Shown here piece by piece: positions 1-12,473 of a DNA stretch of 64,000 nt. The translations under genes were made by a program, and so were the position numbers. The DNA is from Myrica gale (Eukaryota > Streptophyta > Magnoliopsida > Fagales > Myricaceae). Numbering within the stretch: position 1 is the first letter of the stretch; each line of letters opens with the position of its first letter. The notes under the pieces are model-generated. The model saw nothing but the letters and a program-made list of their open reading frames with translations. It had not been told where the DNA came from and searched no databases. The stretch is from the NCBI GenBank assembly GCA_963930655.1, contig OZ005604.1, forward strand, positions 7,450,001 through 7,514,000, given 5' to 3'.

Positions 1-2827
1 AAAGAGAGGAGAGAAAGGAGAGAAACCGAAGGGAAGTAGAGAAGAATCCAAGAGTCAAAGGGAAAGGAACCACCGAAGGAAAGAAAAAAAAATCGGGGGA
101 ATGAAGAAGAGCAGTCGGTCAGCCTTTGTCTCCGTGCCTTTGGATTCAGCCTTTGTCTTGCCTCTTTCTCTTATCTTTTTGTTTTGGCATTGCTTTAGGT
201 ACTTTTGCTTTTACTCTTGCTCAAGACTTATCACCGAACCAAGTAAGGTAAGGGATTATAGTTGAAGTCAATGGAGTTGGCATGGATAAAGATTTCTTTT
301 AGATAAACTTGTGCTTTTCCACTAACCGTGACCTCTTTCATAGTCATGTTTCAGAGCGTAAGAGTGACATGCACCGTGTGATGTGTGGTGAAAGAAGGAA
401 AGAAATGAAAAATGTCTTTTTGCATGTGGTTGATTGACTAGTCTTCTTATATGCAGGTATTGGATTTTGGGGTTTAAACTTTAAAATCACATTGGATAAT
501 GGATTTTCGTTTGTGAATGTGACGGACGAGGCATTCATTGCTTTTCATTGGTTGATTTAGAAATTGTTGTATTTCATCGTAACCCGTGGGTTGCAGAAAA
601 GAACAGTTTTTTTGTTGTATTGATGTTGTTAGTCAGGTGGCGGTGATGCAATAAACACTTTGCTATGCCTAATGTTAAAAGTTAAAAGTAAGTCAAGCAC
701 ACATTGTTCTCGTGATGCAGTAGGAAAGTGTATATGGGGCTAACGTTGACTTTTAGTTTTATTACTATAACGTGTAAATGGGGCTGACTTAGTTTAGTAT
801 ATAAAGAAATAAGTAAACAGACTTTTTGCTACTAATTTGAAGCTGAGACTTGCGAAGAGAAGTTAATTTCTCTGCTCCTATTTTAGATGGAAATAGAGAA
901 AGATTCACCTTAAAAAAATTAATGTCTTTGCATTTTATTGAGTTTAGAAATCATGCTATCTTGATTTTTACATGTACGTAGTTAAATAGTTGCAAGTCTT
1001 ACACTAACAATATGTACCCGATTGCTTAAAGAATTTTTTTTGTAGGTGCAGAAATTATTTTGCCACTAAACTCCCTAGATATGTAGTTAAATAGTTGTAA
1101 GTCTTACACTAAAAATCTCAGCAAAATTGGCTAAATAGAAATGACCGACTTGCCTTGGAAGCACCTAGGAGCAATTCCGGCTACTTGTAGAGAAAATTGG
1201 GGTACGAGTGGTTAAGCCTAAAATTTATATCTATGGGTAATATGGACTTAATTCAAGGGAGATAAGGCAGAAAATTTGAGCTATAACTAACTTATATTAG
1301 GCCCAAAACACAAAGCCTAATGTGAGGAAAGAACCAGCCTAACAGGATAATAATTATTTGATTAAAACATACTTTATTACTCTTAACTAAAAACTATGTA
1401 TTGTCATTGTTATTGGGACATTGACAAATAATTTAAGAATATAAGAGAGAATCATCAAAGTTTAAACATAAGACTTTGGTCCAATAAGTTAAAATTAGTA
1501 CGCGAACCATGTTTCGTTTCTATTTTAAGTGTTCAAATGTCATCTACGATGTTATTTTACTATGTGCAATTCTATTGATCGTTTGTGGTAAATTAATTAT
1601 CGATGATGCATATGATATATGTTACATCAACATCTCATGGGTATGGGGATTCTGATGACCGAAATGAAACTCATACCTAGAGGCGGTCCTAAGATCGGGT
1701 GATGGTACCGCTTACAGTGGGATAGTGCAAGCCACCACTGAGAGGATAGTGGTCGGTATCCCTTGGCGATGAAACAATGTACCCCTAACCGGGTCCTGGT
1801 GTCGAGGCACGGGACAGTGCCAGAGGAGAGGAGGGACGCACAACCCGGACTCAGGGGGTTAAACAGAGTGAAGAAAGGACACCTCTATCGACTGGAAACA
1901 TGAAAGAAAGAAAGAAAGTTAAATGATCGGGAAACAGATGCAATCACTCTGCATTGCATCGCTCATACCGCATTGATTGGTTTATTATGGATATACTCTA
2001 TGAATGATTATTCTCTATTTCTGCCACTTCTGTTTTACATTGTTGCATGTCATGTTCCCCACTCTCTCCTTACTGAGAGTTAGTAGGACTCACCCCTTTT
2101 ATTTGTTTATTATTTTGTATGTTCGGCGGCGGTCATCGGACTTGGCAGATGATGACATGAGAGAGCAGACCTTGGATTTTGACACTCATATATTAGTTGT
2201 CAAGATCTGTACATATGTTACGAATACCTTCGAGGTATACATGGGGTACGAGACCCAACGGTTTCTCAAGGGGCCACTCCAGACCCCACGGTTTGGGTTC
2301 AGTTTAGCGATTTCACGGACATTGTAGTACGAAAAGCTTTAGAGAGCTTCCGCTTTTGTATTTATCTTCTCTTTACTTTTGTGTCCTCATGAATGCTTTT
2401 TGTTTCGTTTTAAAAGATAGACTCTGTGTTACTAGTGGAAAAATTATGTATTTACATTTTCGAGAATTTCTCTTATTCTATTTCTTCCTTACGCCCCATT
2501 TGATTTTATTTTTCTAACTTTCACTTCTTTATAATTGCTCTTGATTTTATTACAACTACATTTCCTCAATTATTTCAGTTCAGAACTTTTAAACTCCTGG
2601 AGTTATTTGAATGACTTTTTTTTTTTGTTAAATCTCTGAAAATATTAGTTTTCCTTCCTTGATGTATTCTAAATTTTAAAACAATTTTGAAATCAAACGT
2701 TTTCGCTAAGTCTTTTCAAAGTCAATCATCAAGACTTTATAGGATTAATTCGTGTCGTAATCCTCGTTTGTGTGCATATCATCGCTATAAGTGAGCCTAG
2801 GGGAAAGTACTAGCACGGGGTGTGACA
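1..2827 (+). mobile_element. LTR-retrotransposon remnant (gypsy-like LTR), 3' end at 2827
   Basis: No coding capacity is visible; short ORFs here look like chance. From about 1670 the sequence turns GC-richer and resembles plant Ty3/gypsy LTRs. A dense unique block (1670-1880) is followed by a T-rich stretch, and a run ending GGGGTGTGACA at 2817-2827 fits the usual TG...CA end of such LTRs. No clear primer-binding site follows and the left boundary is not in view, so this is a truncated or solo LTR. The class call rests on general appearance, not on a protein domain. The first 250 bases (purine-rich, then CT-rich) could instead be a transcribed leader. Confidence 0.4.
970..1120. repeat. Two diverged ~40-bp direct repeats
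   Basis: The block around 976-1010 (GTAGTTAAATAGTTGCAAGT and onward) recurs around 1083-1115 with one or two changes. It is a local duplication inside non-coding sequence. Confidence 0.7.
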
Positions 2828-5029
2828 GGATTAGACCAATTGCTTATAATAAATATTTTCGTCTTCAACTTGCTTTTAGTCAACCTCCGAATATATCTCG
2901 TCTTTAAATTTTTTGTTCTGTTGTTTATGTTCCAATTTCACCCACTCGACGCACTAAAATGGGTCCTCGGCATAGACTTGGTATTGATGATTATTTTAAT
3001 TCTCCGTCCATTATTAGATATCTTGAACCATTAATCGGTGATATTTTTAACTCAATAAAATAAATTCTTAATGTTCAAAGATATTTCAATAAAAGTAAAC
3101 TTTTATACTGTATCTCTTGAAAAGATAATATATTGATTGTCATTATCAAAATCAATTTTTATTCTGATATTTAGTATTTAACTATGAATATTTAATAGCA
3201 AATTTTGATTTACATTTCTTCAAATTATATATGCCTAACAATTTTTATTCTGATATTTAGTGTTTCCCTACAAACATTTAATTTTTGATACACTTCTTCA
3301 AATTCTATATTTACGTCAGTTTATATAGCTTCATTCTGACTAAAAAAACAATCACACATATCAATTCGCCCCCTAAAACTAAACATTTAAATGGTGTTTG
3401 CAAAACCAATTTTTTAATAAAAAAATAATAATAAAGGTTAAATATACTTTGCACCTTAATTATGGGATTTGATACTTTACACTTCAATTTATTATTTAAA
3501 TAATTTTTAACATGCAAAATGGTAAGTTTGCCCCATAATTTTTTGTTTTATCAATGACCATTTTATGAGGGCAAAGGAAATTTTAGTAAAGGGTTCAAAA
3601 ATAAGATGACAAGACATGTAATGTGATAAAAATAATAGATAAATGTGTAAAATGACAAGACCTCAAAAGTTAAGAGGGTGCAAAGTGTATTTATCTCTCT
3701 TACTCACATCAAATCATTTATTTTCATTACGATCAACATAAAAAAAATTCACTCAAATTATATCTCCTCTAAAACTCTTATAAAATTCTATTTTTTGCTA
3801 TTTTCTCTAAATATTTAATAAAACTCTAATCCACTTGAATTTGTAAAATATTTCCAAAATTTTGATTTGTAAACACCACTTTAAAGACTAGACAAGCATT
3901 TACATGCTAAATAATAAAATAAATATAAAAGAATCTTTCTATTCTAATTTTGACACACCACCTTAGTTTTCACAAGTCAGCGAATTTATCACCATATAGT
4001 ATTGCGCTTTATATACAGAAAACAATCACATATATTGCCCCCCAATGACTTTAAATGTTCACCATCTTTTAAAATCAAATTATCCTCCCCTTGAAATAAA
4101 TATTAATAATTCTATAGTAACAAAATCTCTCCAAACTTCCATAAAATCCCATAAAATTTTCAAACATTATGCAACCATACTTCAAAATTGTCACCAACTT
4201 TTGAAATTGTTGTGAAAATCAAGGTAGATTGCAGTTCTATTAAATTTTGAGATAAAATATTTAAAATAAATAAATTTTATGAGAATTGATCAAAAAGAAA
4301 AATACAGATTATTTGATAATTAAAATATAAAAAATGAGAATCATAAAACCAAAACTAATTTAAACAACACGAAATAATGGCAGAAATGTAACTTCACTTT
4401 GGCACCCATGGAAAAGAGAAGAAACGTGAGAGAAAATGGAAGCGTGGTCGACGACACTTGAAAGTCTCTAAAGCTGGTCGACCACACAAAAGGAAGCAGA
4501 GAAAATAGGGCAAAAAAAAAAGAGAGATAAAGGGAAGGGAGAAAATCACCAAAATAAGGTCTAAAATGAATTGGCCAGAAATGAGATAATGAGATAAACA
4601 CACATTGAGAGTTAGGATTCAAGGCTTAAGCTATGGCCAGCCACACAGTTAACACTTGATATCTTCTAAGTAGTGAGATGAGCACACATGAAGGGCTAAG
4701 ATTCAAGCTATAACCAGCCATATAAGTGCCCCTCCTTTCTCTACATTTATACAACTAATACGAGACTATTTTGATCCCAAAAAAAAAAAGGGAACCCACG
4801 AGTAGAAATTCCAAGTATTTTTCCTTCATGCCCCTCTCAACAGTGTTCCTGAACTTCTAGGCACCCGAGATATTCAAGATAGAGTTAAGGATAACAACTT
4901 CAGGGATAGGGTCCAAGGCTCTTTCCCTCTTAATTTTTTTTAGAGAGCAAATTTAATTAATTAGGTAACCATAACACTGCTATTATGTCAGTTGCCAACA
5001 AAGGTGGCAGGAAATGCTCCTATTCCTCC
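2828..5029. other. Intergenic AT-rich sequence with small repeats
   Basis: No gene seen. It holds a MITE (3436-3697, listed separately). A short inverted repeat lies at 4444-4486 (GTGGTCGAC ... GTCGACCAC). A diverged ~60-bp tandem duplication lies at about 4585-4650 and 4672-4732 (GAGAT..ACACACAT..TAGGATTCAAG type). ORFs at 4341-4622 minus are low-complexity and read as noise. Confidence 0.6.
3436..3697. mobile_element. MITE family 1 (ends AAATATACTTTGCACC)
   Basis: The left end AAATATACTTTGCACC is mirrored by GGTGCAAAGTGTATTT at the right end, with an AT-rich interior. Related copies or pieces lie at 9699-9910, 14855-15243, 52860-53045 and 54349-54376. The superfamily is not settled because I see no convincing target duplication. 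Confidence 0.6.
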
Positions 5030-7404
5030 TTTGCAGAGTGAAGATCAGGTATGGAAGTGGAGAGCCCATCTTTCCCTTGGGATGCCAATCAGTGTTATTT
5101 TGACCTTGATACCAGGGACCCCTGTGTGCCAATTAGATATTTCGTAAGAACCATAATCACTACATAGAAAAAAGATACCGGCCACAGCTTGTAAGAAATT
5201 ATGCAAGTTGATTAGGCCAGAGAGCACAATTTGATATAAGCACAACACAAACATGCAAGTCAAGCTAACCTGCCTCATTGTCTCAGAATAACAAGTATCA
5301 ATACTGAGTATATGTGGCATGTGCTCATTGACTGCCTCACCCGAAGAAAATCATGTTGCTAGCCGTCACTTCATGGACTTTGCACTTTGTGCCCTAAGTT
5401 TTTCACTAGCAATCACCTGTTAACGCACCAATAACATCAACCTCAAATTCCAGGCAGAACAGAAGCTAACACATAAGTTTTAAAAGCGGACTTGCATCCC
5501 TATGCCCCATTTTCCATGACAAATCTCAACATACCATAGGAGGCCCTCCATGACAAAAACATCAGTCAAGTCGGTTTAGTTCTCAAACTTTTAGGTAAAT
5601 ACTCTATATAATCAAGTTAATACATTATGCCAACTCAAGCAATAACTCAACCTACAATTCAAAACATGAAAAATGTAGTCGTAGTTTTAGGGGTGTACAG
5701 AAAAAATTACACTTCATTCCTCATGCTACCATCTCATTTGCAATTTGCCGCTCAAAACTTGCATTCTTGACAATTACATTAAACTACCACTTTTGTGAAA
5801 TGTGCCACCGCTTGGTTAAAATCTTGCACAATCTCCTCAACGCCCAATTTGTTATCCCATTTGTTATCCATCGCAAATGTCAGCCAGTACCTTAGGGGAC
5901 AAATTACAACAAAAATTGTACTTTGGGTGATTGCTAAAATGATAGTTTGCGAGTACATTGCAAATGAAATATTAATAGTTTAGGGTACAAAGAGTTCTTG
6001 CCTTATCACCCAATCTCGAGACTACAATCAACCACCTGCTTTCCCTTATCTATTTTAACTGCCATCAATTTTATAATTCTTATGATTAAGAGAATAACCA
6101 CATCTTCAAGATGGCCCTCCGAAAATGATTTCTTTTGCTTCAAAATAACTGTATCCTTCTACAAATTGGGGGAGATTATCTCTTCAGTTATTGAAGAAAA
6201 AGTGGGGTGGGTGGGTTGTGAAGACAATATAGACGGCAAAATGTACAGAAAATTGACAACTCTTTGAACGTTGATGAAAAAGAACAATTATGTAGCTAAC
6301 TCAAGCGCACAAATCTAAGCAAGTTTCTTGTCATTGTTTGGAATGGCCTGAGTAGCAACATCAATATAGTCACCGTCCGACACAAAGTTGGTATGGAATA
6401 ATGACCGACTTGCTTTAGAGATGACTAACCATAAAGAGCACAAGGATTAATAGTAACTAAAAAGAATTAAAATAAAATAAGACTGCAAAGGAAAGCACTT
6501 CATAAAAAGACCTACAAGCTCCAGGTGAAAATGAAAACACAAAATCCAGAGAATTCGTGCAATAAAGAAATGGAATAAGAATCTCAAAATCATGTACCCT
6601 TAATGAGGTTACTCCATGAAAACCAGAGTAATTCAAAAGGAAGATGCCTCGAAGGGAAAGTATAATTGATATTGTCATCTTCCGACACAAAGTTGATATG
6701 GGATACCAATCTGCTTTATAGATGACATACAAACCGGGGACAGTCCAAGCAGCAAAAAACAGGTTTAACGAAAACCAGGCCCAGTAGCTTCAAACGCACA
6801 AAAATCCCATTACAGAAGAATTATTTGCGGTTTTGTCCACACACAACAAACCCATTCTGAGCTGAATATGAAATTTTTAAAGTTTCACTGCTTCCATCCA
6901 CATTTCAATCCGAAAAAGCTACTAATTACTTCGATTTTATGCCACCGACTCTAGTCAAACATTACAAAAACTGAAAGGAAAAACTCCAAAATAAATAGTG
7001 AACTATGTAACTCAGGAATATATATACCTCCGATTCTCCGAACAACAAGAACACCAACGACCTTATAATGGAGAGACTCAGTCTGGGCGAGCATCAGAGT
7101 AACACTAATCTCGACTCCTGAGTAACCGTCCCCGCCGGCTCACGGGGTAGGATCTCATTCAGCTCGGCGAAGAAAACTCCATCAGCTACGAACGGTAACC
7201 AGAACACCAAAAGCTAAAGCTTCAGAAAAACAAATTAGTGAAATAAGGAAGTAATAATCCGTTTGACTGCTGAAGAAAATGACGAAAGAGATACGAGTTT
7301 GATAGGAGAACTTATTTCGCATTTTTGTGGGTGTTTTCTTTCTCAGTAAACAAACGGAGTGTAAAGGAGCTGACCTTTCGCTTTTTGCTCATCTGCATTG
7401 CCAT
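5030..7404 (-). pseudogene. RPS3: 40S ribosomal protein S3 (uS3) gene copy, intron-containing, degenerate
   Basis: uS3 sits at the mRNA entry channel of the 40S ribosomal subunit. Exon 1 (7375-7404) encodes MAMQMSKKRK and ends at a GT donor. Exon 2 starts near 7192 with FVADGVFFAELNEIL and carries DGYSGVEI in a shifted frame. A later exon (5270-5416) reads VIASEKLRAQSAKSMK and ends ..MRQ at a GT donor. The last exon (about 5030-5121) has GIKVKITL and then, one frame over, WHPKGKMGSPLP, both matching the uS3 C-terminus. Exon order is that of a true RPS3 gene, so this is a duplicated gene copy, not a processed one. Defects: the exon 2 acceptor reads CCG instead of CAG, there are frameshifts in exon 2 and the last exon, and an early stop after KSMK. 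I did not find the middle exon(s). Probably non-functional. Confidence 0.85.
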
Positions 7405-7479
7405 TTTCATGGATTTGAAGCAGGGGCAGAGGAAGTGGTTGCGGAGGCTATATCTGACGCCAGGGTGGCTAGTGCTCCG

Positions 7480-7650
7480 CAATTTGAAAACCCTAGCGAA
7501 GCGGTACGTATGTGTGGGGTTGGAGAATTAAGTTTTAATAACGGCAGGGAGCCAATCGGACGGTAGTAGTAAAATTAGGGTTTCCTTTGAACGGATGAGA
7601 TTTTGTTATGGATTTATGGTATGTTTGGGACCCAAAAATTTGGGCCCAAA
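7480..7650 (-). promoter_or_regulatory. Likely RPS3 promoter/5'UTR with telo-box motifs
   Basis: Two telo-box type motifs lie just upstream of the RPS3 start: AAACCCTA at 7488-7495 and TTAGGGTTT at 7575-7583. A TGGGCC (site II type) palindrome is at 7641-7646, though that one lies inside a MITE. Telo boxes with site II elements are known hallmarks of plant ribosomal-protein promoters. This supports the view that the promoter was duplicated with the gene. Confidence 0.55.
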
Positions 7651-7745
7651 AATTTAGGTTTAATAATAAAAAATTAATCACATAATTTTTTTTATTATAA
7701 TACTTATTAAAAATCTTCTCTCTCTTCACTTTTTCACCAACTTCC
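7612..7745. mobile_element. MITE family 2 fragment
   Basis: Begins near TATGGTATGTTTGGGACCC and runs into a TTTATTATAATA..TCTCTCTTCACTTTTTCAC core. The same core appears at 28030-28190, at 43015-43190 and, inverted, at 22556-22732. It is a dispersed non-coding family, recognised by copy comparison inside the window. Confidence 0.6.
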
Positions 7746-7763
7746 ATAACATATATTTCCTTA

Positions 7764-8893
7764 GAGCATTTCTATAAGTTTCTTCAAATTTGGATATTTA
7801 CTTTAATAAAAAAATACACTTCTCTATTCTAACTACCATTTTTTAAAAAATATCCCCAAAGACTTCTATATTTTAACTATATATTTTTACTATTCCATTT
7901 AAATATTATTTTTTTAAAATTTCTTTATTTAGTCACAATGATACCATGAGATGAAAACAATGGCAAATGGAGTATTCTTGCAGGGAGAGCATTCTCTTGT
8001 TCCCATGTTGCAGCCTAGATTTTAGTCCAGATTGAAAAAAAAAAATCACGTAGAAATTGGCATCTCACGGGCGAGCTAGCTGCTGAAGTCCCAAAATGGG
8101 ACAGTGGGCATTCGCTTGGCAAGCCTGTTGCCCACATTCCTAGAAGGGGGCAGTGGGCAATCACTTGCTCCCCACGCGACACTTCTGGGATTGTGGGCAA
8201 GGGGCTTGCCCGCACGGGAGCTTGCGCGGGGAGCAAGCGACTGCTCACTGTCCCTTTCTAGAACTGTGGGCAACTGGCTCGCCCAGGTAGGAGCTCTCGC
8301 AGGGAGCAAGCGAATGCCTACTCTCCTCACAAGCTCCTGCATGAGCGAGCCAGTTGCCCAAGTCCCAGAGGGGACAGAGGGCAGTCGTGTGTCATAGACA
8401 TTCTTTTGAAACTTTTTGTCGATATTGCAGACAACATTCATGAACAATTGTTTACACTAAGAAAAGAAAGCTGAGAGACCAGAGAAAGATAGAGAGAGAG
8501 CGTGAGTGAGAGATGAGAGATTACTTTGTACAGTGGAGACCAGAGAGAGAGAGAGAGCGTGAGAGTTGGGTGCAACTATCCTTCCCAGTTTTCAAAGATG
8601 GAGACCAGAGAGAGCTCATGTTGGGAGACCAGAGAGGGAGAGTTGGGAGAGCAGAGAGGGAGAGCGTGAACGGGATGAAGAAAAAATAAAAGAAAAGAGA
8701 TATTAATATTTTAAGATGATGAAGTGAATAATGGTTCTCTAAAAATAGAGAACCACTATTCACATGTTAAATTTGTTTGTTAAAAATTATTAAAATAGAG
8801 AAGATGCTAAAGAGTGTTTTCACATTTTTTTTTGTTAAATTGATTCTCTATTCTAACCAAGATTTTAGAATAGAGACGCTGTTATGAATGCTC
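7764..8893. mobile_element. PIF/Harbinger-like non-autonomous element, TTA target duplication
   Basis: The ends GAGCATTTC (7764) and GAATGCTC (to 8893) are inverted, and both are flanked by TTA (7761-7763 and 8894-8896). That is the target duplication expected of PIF/Harbinger elements. The outer parts are AT-rich with repeated TTCTCTATTCTAA-type motifs on both arms. The centre holds a foreign-looking GC-rich block (8045-8400) and a GAGAGACCAGAGAGAG-rich stretch (8460-8680). No transposase is encoded. Confidence 0.65.
8045..8400. repeat. GC-rich foldback block
   Basis: The stretch near 8118-8172 (GCAAGCCTGTTGCCCACATT..) is mirrored near 8230-8284 (..GAACTGTGGGCAACTGGC) as imperfect inverted arms of about 55 bp. 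Smaller palindromes such as GGGGCTTGCCCGC lie in the loop, and a third related unit follows to about 8390. All strong open frames on both strands here are by-products of this base composition. It could fold into a long hairpin if transcribed. Confidence 0.65.
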
Positions 8894-10114
8894 TTATAGA
8901 CCTCTGTCATTTATGCAACATTTTTAGCTCTTCTATTCATGTAAATGTATGTTCAAGCTTCGGTTCTATTAAAAAATCCTTTAGGTTTATCCCGTCTGTC
9001 TACTAAAATTATTACGAAAATTAATAACAAAGGTAAAGAAAAATAATTTGAATAATTTGAATAATTTTTTTATTTTTATTATAATGAGATATAATGATTT
9101 ATATGAGTGTTAATTTTTAAAATATTTTAATCAGTTTTTTTCTCACTTTTTTAATAGTATAAATTCATTAACTTTATTTGAAATTTAACATAAATACTTA
9201 TTTGACAAAATTTCCAAACCCATAACTCTCTATGGTCAATTAAAAAAAACATAGGACATGTTTTTAAAAAAGGTAAAAATTCAAGGACCAAACAGGTATT
9301 AGCCATAAATGATTTACTTGAAAGCTTTAAAAATAAGGGAAACTTGAAAGCTTCGTGGTGTGTAGAGTGCAACTTTTTCAAGCCAAAAACAAACAACTAT
9401 AACTGCGAAATGAAATGTTACGTTTAAAATTTCTTTCACTGCTCTAAAAATGTTACTAAATGATCAAACTCAAATCAAAGAGATAAAAAAGAGAGTGACA
9501 AAGGGTGAAGAATTTACTATATTTGCCAAAACAGAAATAATGGGCATAGTTTCAACACTTATTAAGTTGACGCAGATCGGAAGGTGATGATTTTCGAAGC
9601 AATTCAATTAATATTTTCATAATTTTTTATCCACATTGTATAGTATAATCTAGACATATATATATATCATATGTAAAACTTAGCAGCATTTAATATTAGA
9701 GGGAAATATATTTTGCACCCTCCAACTATGCGGATCTTGACACTTTGCACAACGATCTATTATTTTTGTCACATTGCATCTACCAACTAATGATATCAAA
9801 CATTTTGCACCCTTTACTAAAATTTTCAATTAATTTAGAAAGAAAAAATAATTTTTTTGACTTGCAAATGACAATTTTGTCCCCATAATTTTTGTTTGCA
9901 GTACAAAATTATGTAATATTTTAATATTATTAGTATAAAGTCTGGACCAATATAATCTATGTTACATTTAATGTCTCTCCAGATTATACCATATAGAGAA
10001 TTATAGAAGATTACGTATCGAAGTACATGAATTTATGAAAATCCTGTGTTTGTAACACTCGGGGCGAAACTCATCCTATTATATACAGTCATTAAAAAAA
10101 TTACAAGAAGAAAT
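8894..10114. other. Intergenic AT-rich sequence with MITE pieces
   Basis: No gene seen. About 9180-9305 ends AAGGACCAAACAGGTATTAG and resembles the right end of MITE family 3 (fuller copies at 43425-43912 and 59173-59670). About 9699-9910 begins AAATATATTTTGCACCC and is a left-half copy of MITE family 1. Confidence 0.55.
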
Positions 10115-11280
10115 CATCACTACAAAAAAATAGGTCTATAGAGTCGGTCGCTAAAACGCCTCTATAGACACTCTATCCCTACGTTTTACGAAAAACGCGA
10201 CTAAAGAAATCCCCTATAGCAACGGTTGTTGACCGCCACTATAGACCTCCTCTAACAACGGTCACTATAGCAGCGGTCGATGACCGTTGCTATATACCGC
10301 CTGTAGCGGCGATTTTGCCAAAATCGCGTCTATAAGGCCAATCTCTAGCGGCGGTATCTGACCGCCGCTAGAGATTGTATACCTACAGCAGCGGTCAGTG
10401 TGACCGTCACTGTATCTTGTACCTTTAGCAACAGTTTTGAAAAAAAAATCGCTGCTAAAGGTATACCTATAACGTTGTTTTTGTTCAAAACGCTGCTATA
10501 AGTATATTTGGAAAAAATTAAAAAAAAATTAAAAATTATATGCTATTTAATGTTAATAATTATTTTATTCCTTTTAATACATACTTTTATTTTGTCACGT
10601 GTTTTAAAATTTGTTTAGGAGACCTACTTAATAAAATATGGAATTAGAAATAATGTTATGAAAGTTATATCTATGATTGTTATGGTAATTGTATTTTTAT
10701 TGTCTAAGTCTAAGTAGTTTAGACATCTATTATCATATGCTTATAATGAGCATATATATTTGTAATAATTATTAATATAATAATATTTAATTATGACATA
10801 TTTTTAATTTCAAACAAAAAAGATATTGTGAAATTAATTAGCTTATGCAATTAAAGTGCATAACTTAATATCTGGTCATAATTGTTATGATAGTTTATAT
10901 TTTTAAATTATAAATATTATATATTATTACTATCAACTTGTTTTAATTAAATTTATTATACTAGTTATAAAAAAATATTAAATAATATGCTATGTATTTT
11001 TTAGATATAAAATTATTACTAAATATAAAGATTTCCAAATACTATTATAATTTACTAACTGCTTTTAATTTATTAAATACACATAATTAGAAAATATAAA
11101 CTATTTTACTTAAAATTTAGAAAAACTACAAATTAAGGGAAAAAAACTTTTAATTAAAACGGTACCGTTTCTTCAATCCCCGCCCCTCCACCTTCTTCCC
11201 CCCTCCTTTGTTCCCAAAAACGCAAGGTCCTCCCCTCCTTTCTTACAAAACATAAATTTCCCGCCTCCCCCCGCCTTTTT

Positions 11281-11460
11281 TCCAGAACGAAAATTTCTCT
11301 TTTAAATCCAAGCAGATACGAAGAGAGCTCTCAGACATGCTCCTCACTGACAAAATCTTGCAATACGCTATCCTCCCATAAACTTCTTTGGGAGCCGATC
11401 GTTACCTTTCGTCCCTCACCACCATTAGCGATGCGGAAGCCTCCGGCGATTTGCAGGTTC
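11281..11460 (+). other. Exon-like segment of unknown origin inside Pack-CACTA 1
   Basis: After a C-rich leader (11160-11280) comes a GC-balanced segment reading MLLTDKILQYAIL, and in another frame DRYLSSLTTISDAEASGDLQ. It stops at a possible CAG/GT donor near 11455. It looks like the 5' exon of a captured gene with promoter-like DNA before it, but I do not recognise the protein and the frame is broken. Confidence 0.35.
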
Positions 11461-12281
11461 TCACGCGATTATGCTATTCATTTACATCTTTACTTGTATG
11501 GGTATTCTTTAGTTTGAGTAATAAATTTCTGGGCTGTGTTTAATTAACGAATTTTAAATTTTGGCTTTTTAATTCTATGGAATGTTGCATTCGTAGACGG
11601 ACTACAAAAGATTAATTTGTTCAGTCGTGTGGGCTATTGGGAGATGAAGGAGGCACAGGTGAGGAGAGGAGTACATAATTCAACTATGCTTAATTGCTAT
11701 AGAATTAGCCAAGCGAAGCTATAAACTAGGGAATGACGTACCCCGTGTAAAGTATAAGAACATTCAGGTAAGATGTCATGAATTTGTTTAGAGGGCAATT
11801 GACTACTGGACAGATGAGATGGATTTGCGGTCGCTGATTTGCAGAGTCATGTATTCTGGTTTTTTGTTTGCTTTTCATTCACAATCAATAATCACATGGG
11901 AAAGAACGAGTTGCTTATGGATAAATTGGTTGTGGCATGTATAATTCTTTTCTAAAATGATAAAATATTCTGATACGAACTCTGAAATAGGCAGGAACAA
12001 TCCTTTGTGGACAAAATTAGGCTCAAGTTCCACAGAGGAAGGCCTATGTGATTGTGGCTGTAGTTTTCTTCCAAGTTATATGTAGTTGGACCACGCATTT
12101 TGCTTCGGGAGGGATGCACATATCATGAATTTCAAAATCTATTAATTTTGCCTGCTGTATGCATTCCACATCCAAATGATTAGAATCTCTGTTTGACTGT
12201 TCTCTTGTTTCAGGAATTTGATGATGCTGTTCATGATATGGCATGATTGAGCATGAATGTTAGTAATAATGGTTCGTTTCT

Positions 12282-12395
12282 TTGTTCTAGGTGGTTAAAG
12301 TATATGTATCTGTTTTTGGGGATGAACGGGGAAAGGAAGTTGCCATTGCTGGTTTCTAGGTGGTTTAAAGTATATGTATCTGTTTTTGGGGATAA
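12282..12395 (+). repeat. 40-bp tandem duplication upstream of the NOT1 exons
   Basis: TTCTAGGTGGTTAAAGTATA through TCTGTTTTTGGGGAT at about 12285-12325 is repeated at about 12354-12395. It lies inside Pack-CACTA 1 directly before the captured NOT1 exons. Confidence 0.75.
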
Positions 12396-12473
12396 ACTAA
12401 AATTTCTTTGTTTCTTTCCCTCTGCCTTTATATTCTCAAATGATGGTTTGTGTTCTACAATGGGTTGTGACAG

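Noticed and set aside
4341-4622. Two hydrophobic minus-strand ORFs
   Set aside because: The F/L/S-rich content comes from purine-rich plus-strand DNA; no family resemblance.
8015-8450. Overlapping ORFs of 77-123 codons
   Set aside because: They are mirror images produced by the GC-rich inverted repeat and have no family features.
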